Assembly: GCA_022447405.1 (NCBI GenBank)
Contig: JAKVCE010000168.1
Span: 1-5,514, forward strand
Origin: Planctomycetota bacterium
GTDB taxonomy: Bacteria; Planctomycetota; UBA1135; GCA-002686595
Reading direction: 5' to 3'
DNA length: 5,514 nt
Shown here one piece after another: positions 1-5,306 of the stretch. The translations under genes were made by a program, and so were the position numbers. Each line of letters starts with the position of its first letter. Within the stretch, counting starts at the first letter, position 1. Under the pieces are notes generated by a model. The model was not told the origin of the DNA and did no database searches. It was given only the letters and a program-made list of their open reading frames with translations.

Positions 1-401
1 GCATCCACGAGGCCCGCTTCACCTACGAGGAGCACGGGCTCGAGCTCATCGAGGACCTCGGGGAGACCTGGGAGCGGGAGACCGACTCGCCCCTCCCCCT
101 CGGTGGGATCTTCGCCCGCCGCGAGCTCGGGGACGAGCTCACGCAGCGCGTGACCGAGCTCATCCAAGAGTCCCTCGCGTGGGGGCACGCGAACCCCGAC
201 GCGGCGCTCCTCTCCATGCGCGAGCATGCGCAGGAGTTTGATGACGAGGTGCTCCGAGAGCACGTGAGGCTCTACGTGAACGAGTTCACGACGGCGCTGG
301 GCGTGGTCGGCGCACGGGCCCTCTCCGTGCTCGGCGAGCGGGCGCGCGCCGCAGGGCTCTTGGACGCAGACAGCTCAGAGCTGGAGCTCTTCGGTGACTG
401 A
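1..401 (+). CDS. mqnD: 1,4-dihydroxy-6-naphthoate synthase MqnD, C-terminal half (5' end outside window)
   Basis: The reading frame is open from base 3 to the TGA at 399-401 and gives 132 residues of the C-terminal half; the N-terminal half lies beyond the left edge. The fragment begins with Ile-His-Glu followed by RFTYEEHGL, then DLGETWERET, PLPLGG, and later REHAQEFDDE and HVRLYVNEFT. This order is typical of MqnD, a periplasmic-binding-protein-fold enzyme of about 270-280 residues. MqnD converts cyclic de-hypoxanthine futalosine to 1,4-dihydroxy-6-naphthoate in the futalosine route to menaquinone, in the cytoplasm. The His of the IHE motif lies about 130 residues from the C-terminus, where the catalytic His of characterised MqnD is found; that match is from memory, not an alignment. 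The related MqnA lacks the IHE...PLPLGG pattern, so it is less likely. The stop overlaps the start of the next gene. Confidence 0.9.
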   Translation, partial: IHEARFTYEEHGLELIEDLGETWERETDSPLPLGGIFARRELGDELTQRVTELIQESLAWGHANPDAALLSMREHAQEFDDEVLREHVRLYVNEFTTALGVVGARALSVLGERARAAGLLDADSSELELFGD

Positions 402-786
402 GCGAATCTTTCACATCATGGAGCCCTCGCAGTGGCCCAAGGACGGCTCCCCTCACACCCCGCACTCCCTCGACCTCGACGGCTTCCTGCACGCATCCTT
501 CTCCCACCAGCTCGAGAGCACCCTCGCCCTGCACTTTGATCCATGCCTCCGGGAGACTGCTGACGACCTGTGGCTGCTCGAGCTCGACAGCGCGGCGATC
601 GCTCAAGACCTTCGCGTGGAGGCCTCTCGAGGTGACGAGAGCTTCCCGCACCTCTACCGCGCCCTCCATACACACGAGGTCCTGCGCTGGTGGGTGCTCA
701 CGCTGAGCCAAGGACTGTGGACGCTACCTCGCTTCGGAGAATCCTCCGAGGAGGATGAGCCCAGCGGTACACCGGACGCGCCCTAG
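394..786 (+). CDS. DUF952 family protein
   Basis: This 130-residue protein matches DUF952 (about 100 residues) across its length. It opens with RIFHIMEPSQW (residues 4-14), has the family's signature block DGFLHASFSHQL (29-40), then WLLELD (60-65), and the second signature FPHLYRAL (84-91). The family has no firmly established function. I recall it being grouped with the ADP-ribosyltransferase-like fold, but that needs checking. The GTG start at 394 is preferred over the ATG at 418 because IFHI belongs to the conserved N-terminus. A GGAG at 383-386 sits 7 bases upstream of the GTG. The start overlaps the mqnD stop by 8 bases, so translational coupling in one transcript is likely. The last 16 residues are acidic and proline-rich and fall outside the usual domain. 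No signal peptide or membrane segment is visible, so the protein is probably cytoplasmic. Confidence 0.8.
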   Translation: MTERIFHIMEPSQWPKDGSPHTPHSLDLDGFLHASFSHQLESTLALHFDPCLRETADDLWLLELDSAAIAQDLRVEASRGDESFPHLYRALHTHEVLRWWVLTLSQGLWTLPRFGESSEEDEPSGTPDAP

Positions 787-870
787 GGGCACCCTGGTAC
801 CCCAAAAAGACAAGAGCCCTCGCGACTCGACCCCGACTGAAGCCGGGATCAGAGCCGCAGGGCCCTGTAC

Positions 871-894
871 GGGGTCAAGCTAGGGCCTGACCCC
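871..894. repeat. Palindrome between convergent genes, possible REP-like dispersed element
   Basis: GGGGTCA (871-877) and TGACCCC (888-894) form a perfect 7-bp inverted repeat around a 10-base loop. A second arm pair, GGCCCT (861-866) with AGGGCC (882-887), is also perfectly complementary and competes with the first. The element lies between the convergent DUF952 gene (ends 786) and the Hc1-like gene (ends 909 on the - strand), so it could help stop transcription from either side. Neither strand has a T tract after the stem, so it is not a standard intrinsic terminator. On the - strand the TTGGGGTCAGG start resembles dispersed palindromes linked to REP-associated transposases in other genomes. 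That resemblance is from memory. Confidence 0.4.
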
Positions 895-908
895 AAGATG
901 AGGCTCAA

Positions 909-1094
909 TCAGCTGGCGGCGCCGCCGTCCCGCAGCTCGAGCATCTCTTTACGGATGTCTTGTGCGGTGGCTTTGACAGCCTGCATGGCCTTGCGAACGC
1001 GAGCCGTGGCGGCTTTGTTGCCGCCGCTGGCCTTCTCGACGTCCGCGCGTGCGTCTTCGATAATGGCGCAGAGGCGATCGTAGTTCTCGGTCAT
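909..1094 (-). CDS. Hc1-family histone H1-like DNA-binding protein (short form)
   Basis: The gene encodes 61 residues. The central stretch GGNKAATARVRKAMQ (24-38), followed by KATAQDIRKEML (41-52), is the hallmark of the Hc1/histone H1-like family known from Chlamydia, Planctomycetes, Verrucomicrobia and Bacteroidetes. The N-terminal YDRLCAIIEDARADVEKA segment should form a helix, giving a small helical protein. Chlamydial Hc1 carries a long Lys/Ala-rich tail that condenses DNA; this version ends right after the conserved domain with DGGAAS, so it is the short tailless form common outside Chlamydia. A nucleoid-associated role is inferred from the family. The ATG at 1094 has an AGGGAG Shine-Dalgarno (complement of 1102-1107) with 7-base spacing. 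The gene stands alone: 122 bases separate it from the convergent DUF952 gene, and the nearest gene upstream on its own strand ends 425 bases away, so it probably has its own promoter. I could not pick out a convincing -35/-10 pair. Confidence 0.85.
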   Translation of the reverse strand: MTENYDRLCAIIEDARADVEKASGGNKAATARVRKAMQAVKATAQDIRKEMLELRDGGAAS

Positions 1095-1519
1095 GGGGAT
1101 ACTCCCTAGAGTGGTCTGAGGGTTTGTGTCGAACGTGCGGGGGGTGGCCTGGAGGCCCCTGTAGGCCCCGCACGGTCTTCAATGACCAAAGTTCTGGCCC
1201 CGGATCAAGCGCTCCTGCCAGCCTGAACGCGCTTTTTGGCCTCTATTTTGAACATAAGGCCTTTCTTCGTAGCCACTTAGAGCAAATTCAAGCTCATGTC
1301 TACAGAACCCCTGTTCAGGCCCCTTTTTTGGCCCTTCAGGGCCGGTGACCCCGCGTGAAGACCCCGAGGAGGCTGCTGTCCATTCGCGGCGATCTCAAGC
1401 GTGATGGAGAGCCCATCGACCGCCTGCGGCTGTAGAGAGGGCATCCCTTGAAGCCTCAGGAGGGCTGCTGAGACGCTGAACTCAGCGAACCCTGATCCTC
1501 TTGTCCCCTACCAGAGGCC
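1095..1519. other. 425-base intergenic region with AT-rich island and small palindromes
   Basis: No convincing gene is present. Bases 1231-1310 are clearly AT-richer than the surroundings (34 of 80 are G or C by hand count), as expected for a promoter or leader. Small palindromes occur at 1330-1343 (GGCCC-TTCA-GGGCC) and 1467-1486. A run TTTTTT at 1324-1329 precedes the first palindrome on the + strand, which is the wrong order for a + strand terminator. The segment should hold the promoter of the Hc1-like gene and the end of the floA operon transcript. Confidence 0.5.
1467..1486 (-). terminator. Hairpin downstream of the floA operon, possible terminator
   Basis: GCTGAG (1467-1472) and CTCAGC (1481-1486) form a perfect 6-bp stem with an 8-base loop, starting 33 bases after the last stop codon of the operon on the - strand. 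A weaker stem, CCTCT/AGAGG at 1497-1517, lies between this hairpin and that stop. Neither is followed by a T tract on the - strand, so intrinsic termination is only a guess. Confidence 0.25.
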
Positions 1520-2203
1520 TCACTCACTCCTCAGCCCGAGGGGCTGAGTGGCAGGACCCCGCAGAGAGACCGGCGCGCCCAGGATCTCAGCGGCGATGAC
1601 CGCGTCACGCCAGCCGCGATGAGCGCGTGACAGCTTGTGCACGGTCGCCTTCACCGCTGTCGCCTCTCCCCTCACTCCACCTGCCATGTCAGCGGCGACG
1701 TGCTCAGTGATGTCTTTGGACACAGATTGCTCGATGTCCTCAAAGACGGAGGCCCGGATCCTCCCTCCAGGCTCCCAGGGCTCAGTGGAGGCCGTCCCTT
1801 GGTCGAACGAGGCCCCCTCGAGACTCACACCCTCAAGCGAGGCGCCCTCGATGGAGACCTCTCTCGTCGCAGCCGCGGGGTCATAGCTCTCCGCGACAAA
1901 GGTCGGTTCGCCGACGAGCTCTTCGACCCCAAGCGACTCCGTCGACTTGGCGCGCACCTCTTCCCCTCCTCCAGGCCCCCAAGGATCCTGGAGCTCCTGC
2001 TCCATCTCTTCCTCAAGATCAGCGAGGCGATCAAAGATCTCCGTCCGCTTCCTCTCGTTGGCCCTCTCGAAGGCGTCGGGGCCCTTGGCGTCATCGACGA
2101 CTTGCTTCGCCTCGAAGAACTTCTTCACGAGGCTCCCCGCCCCCAGGAGGAGGAGGATGACGAGCTGGCCAATGGCTTCTGAGTCGAAAGCCGCGAGGTT
2201 CAT
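1520..2203 (-). CDS. Unrecognised FloA-linked membrane protein with pentapeptide-like repeats
   Basis: I do not recognise this 227-residue protein. Residues 10-28 form one hydrophobic helix (IGQLVILLLLGAGSLV), so it is probably anchored in the membrane by its N-terminus. Residues 29-72 are highly charged and helical-looking, a plausible coiled coil. After a Gly/Pro break (WGPGGG, 75-80) comes an acidic low-complexity stretch. Residues 116-135 read VSIEG-ASLEG-VSLEG-ASFDQ, four tandem five-residue units like a short pentapeptide repeat. The C-terminal part (about 145-215) is again helical and ends in WRDAVIAAEILGAPVSLR (198-215), which looks conserved. I recall a similar EILGxPxxLR ending in planctomycete proteins, unverified. 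The ATG is 3 bases after the floA stop with no good Shine-Dalgarno, suggesting translation coupled to floA. The position implies a role in the FloA/NfeD microdomain system, but no function can be assigned. Confidence 0.8.
   Translation of the reverse strand: MNLAAFDSEAIGQLVILLLLGAGSLVKKFFEAKQVVDDAKGPDAFERANERKRTEIFDRLADLEEEMEQELQDPWGPGGGEEVRAKSTESLGVEELVGEPTFVAESYDPAAATREVSIEGASLEGVSLEGASFDQGTASTEPWEPGGRIRASVFEDIEQSVSKDITEHVAADMAGGVRGEATAVKATVHKLSRAHRGWRDAVIAAEILGAPVSLRGPATQPLGLRSE
1530..1548 (-). other. Strong hairpin over the last codons of the operon's final gene
   Basis: CTCAGCCC (1530-1537) and GGGCTGAG (1541-1548) make a perfect 8-bp GC-rich stem with a 3-base loop. It spans codons just before the TGA at 1522-1520 on the - strand. 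It could protect the transcript 3' end or contribute to termination, but no T tract follows. Confidence 0.35.
1799..1858 (-). repeat. In-gene tandem repeat encoding four five-residue units
   Basis: The segment encodes VSIEG-ASLEG-VSLEG-ASFDQ. At DNA level two 14-base copies, CGAGGCCCCCTCGA (1808-1821) and CGAGGCGCCCTCGA (1838-1851), lie exactly 30 bases apart and differ at one base. A ten-residue (30-base) duplication of a five-residue unit is a simple explanation. Four units are far fewer than the eight or more needed for a stable pentapeptide-repeat solenoid. Confidence 0.6.
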
Positions 2204-2206
2204 CGC

Positions 2207-3226
2207 TTACTTCGCCCCGTCCCCGCCGGCCGGAGGCGTGGCGTCTCCGTCGGAGATCGAGCGCCGCATGCTGGTGTCGGAGTCGATGTTCTTCAGGCGG
2301 TAGAGATCCATGACGCCCAAGTTGCCCGAGCGCAGGGCCTCCGCCATGGCGAGCGGAACCTCCGCCTCGGCGAGGACGACCTTGGCGCGGTTCTCCTCGA
2401 CGTTCGCGGTGAACTCCTGCTCAGCAGCGACCGCCATGGCGCGGCGCTTCTCAGCGTTCGCCTGGGCGACGCGCTTGTCCGCCTCGGCCTGGTCCGCCTG
2501 CAGTCGGGCGCCGATGTTGTTGCCGATGTCGACGTCGGCGATGTCGATGGAGACGATCTCGAAGGCCGTCCCGGAGTCGAGGCCGCGGGTCAGGACCACC
2601 TTGGAGATGTGATCTGGGTTCTCGAGGACCTTCTTGTGGGTCTCACTGGAGCCGATGGTGGAGACGATGCCCTCACCGACCCGGGCGATGATGGTCTCCT
2701 CGCCCGCGCCGCCGACGAGGCGCGCGATGTTCGTGCGCACCGTGACCCGCGCCTTGGCGAGGACCTGGATGCCGTCCTTCGCGACAGCGGCGATCGTGAC
2801 CTTGCCGCTCTCGGGGTTCGGGCAGTCGATGACCTTGGGCGTGACGCTCGTCTTGACGGCGTCGAGGACGTCTCGGCCGGCGAGGTCGATGCCCGTCGCC
2901 GTGCGGAAGTCGAGCTCGATGCCCGCTCGGTTAGCGGAGATGATCGCCTGCACGACCCGGTTCACCCGACCTCCAGCGAGGTAGTGCGCCTCGAGGTCGC
3001 GAGTGGCGATCCCCTCGATCCGCGCCTGCACCAGCATGATCTTCGCGTTGACGATCACCCCGGGCTTCACCTTCCGGAGGCCCATGGCGAACATCTCGAG
3101 GAGTCCGATCTTCGCCTTCGTGAGGATCGATTGGAGGTAGAGGTTCGCGTACCGCAGGAACACGAACAGGAAGATGATGAGGAAGAGGCCGAGTACGACC
3201 CCACCGATGATCTTGAGCATTTCCAT
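2207..3226 (-). CDS. floA: Flotillin-like protein FloA
   Basis: This 339-residue protein is close in length to B. subtilis FloA (about 331) and matches it throughout. One N-terminal hydrophobic hairpin/helix (residues 5-26) anchors it to the inner leaflet. The SPFH-like domain follows, with KVKPGVIVNAKIMLVQA (52-68), LEAHYLAGGRVNRVVQA (78-94) and GIDLAGRDVLDAVKTSV (112-128). The C-terminal part has the family signature: DIADVDIGNNIGARLQADQA (228-247), an Ala/Glu-rich coiled coil with KRRAMAVAAEQE (260-271), ENRAKVVLAEAEVPLAMAEA (278-297), then GNLGVMDLYRLKNI (301-314). FloA oligomerises into functional membrane microdomains and acts as a scaffold for membrane proteins. Start choice: ATG at 3226 has AAGGA (3234-3238) 7 bases upstream, better placed than for the second ATG at 3220. 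The gene lies 18 bases after the short NfeD and 3 bases before the unknown gene. The tail after residue 325 is a Gly/Pro-rich extension. Confidence 0.97.
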   Translation of the reverse strand: MEMLKIIGGVVLGLFLIIFLFVFLRYANLYLQSILTKAKIGLLEMFAMGLRKVKPGVIVNAKIMLVQARIEGIATRDLEAHYLAGGRVNRVVQAIISANRAGIELDFRTATGIDLAGRDVLDAVKTSVTPKVIDCPNPESGKVTIAAVAKDGIQVLAKARVTVRTNIARLVGGAGEETIIARVGEGIVSTIGSSETHKKVLENPDHISKVVLTRGLDSGTAFEIVSIDIADVDIGNNIGARLQADQAEADKRVAQANAEKRRAMAVAAEQEFTANVEENRAKVVLAEAEVPLAMAEALRSGNLGVMDLYRLKNIDSDTSMRRSISDGDATPPAGGDGAK

Positions 3227-3233
3227 GGACCAG

Positions 3234-3238
3234 TCCTT
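3234..3238 (-). promoter_or_regulatory. Ribosome binding site of floA
   Basis: AAGGA on the - strand, 7 bases before the ATG at 3226, placed inside the 18-base gap after the short NfeD stop. It favours 3226 over the in-frame ATG at 3220. Confidence 0.7.
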
Positions 3239-3244
3239 CTTGCG

Positions 3245-3769
3245 TTAGGGCTCCGGATGAGCCTCTTCGTCTTGTGTGTCTTGAACGGGAGGCTCCGGGG
3301 CTTCGCAGCCTGTGACCTCCACCCTGTTTCCGCTGAGCGCGATCACTTCGACCCAGGCTCCTGATTCGATCAGCTCGCCGCGCGTCACGACGTCGACCCG
3401 CCGCCCCTCGATGCGCGCTGTCCCTGCAGGCCTGAGCGGCGCCTCGACGACCCCGCGCTTGCCGAGGAGCTCTTTGTCGCGCTCGTCGATCGCGGCCCCG
3501 TCTTCGAAGCTGAAGCCTTCGGTCACCATGACCTTCGTGAAGGGGCTCTTCGGCAGCAGCTTGAACCCCAACATGATCATCAAGGGCACCAGCACGCAGG
3601 CGGCGATGAGGAAGTTCTGGCCTAGCTCAGGCGACTCTTGCCATGCGAGGACGACGCTCCCGATCAGCGCGATCGTCGCGAGCCCGCCCAAGAGCCCGAG
3701 GCTCGGGATGAGCACCTCAGCCATGATGAGCAAGAGCCCGACAGCGAGGAGAATGATCGGAAGAGTCAC
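3245..3769 (-). CDS. Short NfeD family membrane protein (no protease domain)
   Basis: This 174-residue protein has the short-NfeD layout. Residues 2-20, about 24-43 and 52-72 are hydrophobic membrane segments. The motif AEVLIPSLGLLG (17-28) is typical of the NfeD membrane part. A soluble OB-fold domain follows: LLGKRGVVEAPLRPAGTARI (101-120), EGRRVDVVTRGELIESGAWV (121-140), EVIALSGNRVEV (141-152). The last 20 residues are an acidic, proline-rich tail. NfeD OB-folds are thought to interact with the SPFH partner encoded next door, here FloA. The GTG start at 3769 is set by an excellent Shine-Dalgarno and overlaps the stop of the long NfeD by 4 bases (GTGA), so the two are translationally coupled. 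A start at Met16 would cut through the first membrane helix and is unlikely. Confidence 0.92.
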   Translation of the reverse strand: MTLPIILLAVGLLLIMAEVLIPSLGLLGGLATIALIGSVVLAWQESPELGQNFLIAACVLVPLMIMLGFKLLPKSPFTKVMVTEGFSFEDGAAIDERDKELLGKRGVVEAPLRPAGTARIEGRRVDVVTRGELIESGAWVEVIALSGNRVEVTGCEAPEPPVQDTQDEEAHPEP

Positions 3770-5247
3770 GCTGAGCCTCCTTTATCTAGCTCGACGACTA
3801 CGCGGCCTCCGGCGGCCTCGACCACCACGACCGCGACCCCAGCCTCCAAGGCCTCGCCTGCAGCGCGAGCCTCGTACTCCTTGGCTCCGCCGGCCTCGAG
3901 GCTGACCTTGCCCACCGGGCGAAGGTCCGTCTTCGTGACTCCGCGATCTCCCACGGAGACCTGATAGCTCGCCTCAGGCACGGCCTCACCAAAGCCTGTC
4001 CCCTCAAAGGTCGGCCCCGTGACCGCGTGTCTCAAAACCGGCGTGTCCGGCAGGACCTTGGAGAGCCCGACCACTCCAAGCATGGCGACGGTCGCTAGCA
4101 GCATGAAGTGGAAGCTCGCGTCGAGGGCCATGCTCCGCGCGAGCGGATCCGCGAAGGTGAAGCCTGGCCCGACCTGCGCCGCGATGAGCCCCAGCACCAC
4201 TGCGACGCCGCCCACGAGCCCGATCCAGATCGTGCCGGGCATGACGAAGAGCTCGACCACGAGGAGCGCGAGCCCCACCCCGACGAGCACGATGTGTGGG
4301 ATGTCCGCCAGCCCGACGAACCAGTGCCCCGTCAGCATCACGGCGAAGCAGATCACGGCGCCGATCCCAGGCGCGCCGAAGCCGGGCTGCTTGAGCTCGG
4401 TGTAGCCGAGCCAGAGCCCCGCCATGAGCAAGATGGGAGACATCATCGTGAGCCAGGCGAGGGTGTCCTCAGAGGCTGAGCGCTCGAGCGTCACGACCGG
4501 CTGCCCCGAGAGACCGATGCGGTCGATGACCTCCTCCAGGCTCGCGGCGGAGCCATCAGCGAGACCCAACCCCACAGCCTCCGTCCCCGTGGCGTTCAGG
4601 AGCTCGCCCTCGCGCACTAAGGTGCGCACGAGCTCCACGTCATCACCGCTCATGCGCAGGTCGCCCCACTCCGTCGCGTCGATGACCTTGAGCTCGCCCT
4701 CGTGCCGCACCTCGCGCACCTCAACGGACTCATCCACCATCGCCTCTGCCAAGGCCGGCGGCCTGCCGTGGCGCTCTGCCACGGCGCGGAACTGTGAGCG
4801 CAAGAGCGAGGTCACCTTCTCGCGCACGCCGCCCTCTTCAGGGACCGGCGCGATCCCCGCCGGGCCTGGAGTGACAGGCGCCGCCGAGCCGATCGTGCTC
4901 GCGGGAGACATATAGACCCGCTCGCAGGAGATGGCGAGGAGCGCGCCCGCGCTCGTCGCGCGGTCATGAACCCAAGCCGTCGTCAGCAAGCCGTCCTCCG
5001 ACGCGCGATCGAGCCGTCGAGAGAGCTGCCACATGAGCTCGATCTCGCCGCCGGGCGTGTCGATGTCGAGGATCAGCGCGCCGTGCCCCTCGGCCTCGGC
5101 GTGATCACAGGCCCGCTCCAAGAGCCCCAAGGTCCCGACGTCGAGCATCCCCTCGACGCGGACATGAGTCACGCCATCACCAGCTCCCGCGAGGGGCGCG
5201 AGGAGGGTCAGGCAGGCTAAGGGGAGCGTGTATCGCAGACTGTGCAT
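3766..5247 (-). CDS. nfeD: Full-length NfeD: ClpP-class membrane serine protease with C-terminal OB fold
   Basis: Counted from Met at 5247 the protein has 493 residues, in the range for long NfeD. Residues 1-23 form a signal peptide (hydrophobic core LPLACLTLLAPLAGA). A ClpP-like domain follows: DIDTPGG (61-67) for the oxyanion loop, ATSAGALLAIS (97-107) with nucleophile Ser99, IGSAAPV (119-125), and EK (143-144) whose Lys144 is the expected general base. These positions sit close to Ser97/Lys138 of the archaeal homologue PH1510. Four or five membrane helices lie at about 265-283, 292-314, 317-338, 340-360 and 378-398. An NfeD OB-fold ends the protein (about 433-487; GVTKTDLRPVGKV). The protease would face outside the cytoplasmic membrane and may cleave membrane proteins tied to FloA. 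The frame is open upstream, with further ATGs at 5286, 5295 and 5340. The 5286 start has GGAAG 9 bases upstream and remains possible; 5340 would overlap the upstream gene. Confidence 0.93.
   Translation of the reverse strand: MHSLRYTLPLACLTLLAPLAGAGDGVTHVRVEGMLDVGTLGLLERACDHAEAEGHGALILDIDTPGGEIELMWQLSRRLDRASEDGLLTTAWVHDRATSAGALLAISCERVYMSPASTIGSAAPVTPGPAGIAPVPEEGGVREKVTSLLRSQFRAVAERHGRPPALAEAMVDESVEVREVRHEGELKVIDATEWGDLRMSGDDVELVRTLVREGELLNATGTEAVGLGLADGSAASLEEVIDRIGLSGQPVVTLERSASEDTLAWLTMMSPILLMAGLWLGYTELKQPGFGAPGIGAVICFAVMLTGHWFVGLADIPHIVLVGVGLALLVVELFVMPGTIWIGLVGGVAVVLGLIAAQVGPGFTFADPLARSMALDASFHFMLLATVAMLGVVGLSKVLPDTPVLRHAVTGPTFEGTGFGEAVPEASYQVSVGDRGVTKTDLRPVGKVSLEAGGAKEYEARAAGEALEAGVAVVVVEAAGGRVVVELDKGGSA
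3776..3783 (-). promoter_or_regulatory. Strong ribosome binding site deciding a GTG start
   Basis: AAAGGAGG on the - strand, 6 bases before the GTG at 3769. It lies inside the last codons of the upstream NfeD gene (encoding the final DKGG) and is the best Shine-Dalgarno in the window. It supports the GTG start of the short NfeD and suggests that product is made at a high rate. Confidence 0.8.
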
Positions 5248-5306
5248 GGAGCTTCCGAGCAGGGTACGCCGAGGGGCGCCCCGCATTCCAGCCATCTTCC
5301 AAACAC

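Noticed and set aside
286..711. - strand frames opposite mqnD and DUF952
   Set aside because: Both + strand genes are recognised families, so these are antisense shadows.
861..894. H-type pseudoknot formed by the two overlapping arm pairs
   Set aside because: There are no bases between the first stem's 3' arm and the second stem's 3' arm, so the third loop could not cross the 6-bp stem. The pairs are better seen as alternatives.
1316..1345. Intrinsic terminator at the TTTTTT run
   Set aside because: On the + strand the T run comes before the palindrome, and on the - strand the palindrome is followed by A bases. Neither fits.
1124..1348. + strand frame of 74 codons in the intergenic region
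   Set aside because: It begins at a TTG without a ribosome binding site, runs over the Hc1-like gene's leader, and has no protein-like pattern.
1637..2182. + strand frame of 181 codons opposite the unknown FloA-linked gene
   Set aside because: The - strand gene has operon context, a membrane helix and ordered ends. The + frame product is Leu/Arg/Pro-rich with no ribosome binding site.
2609..3364. Long + strand open frame of 251 codons
   Set aside because: It lies antisense to floA and the end of the short NfeD. Its product is a monotonous Asp/Leu/Arg/Glu/Val-rich sequence typical of GC-rich antisense frames.
3312..3905. + strand open frame of 197 codons
   Set aside because: It is antisense to both NfeD genes, with Ser/Pro/Arg-rich composition and no recognisable domain.
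4108..4915. Overlapping + strand frames at 4108-4479 and 4424-4915
   Set aside because: They are shadows of the long NfeD; one is His/Asp/Glu-rich and the other Ser/Arg-rich, and neither has a domain.
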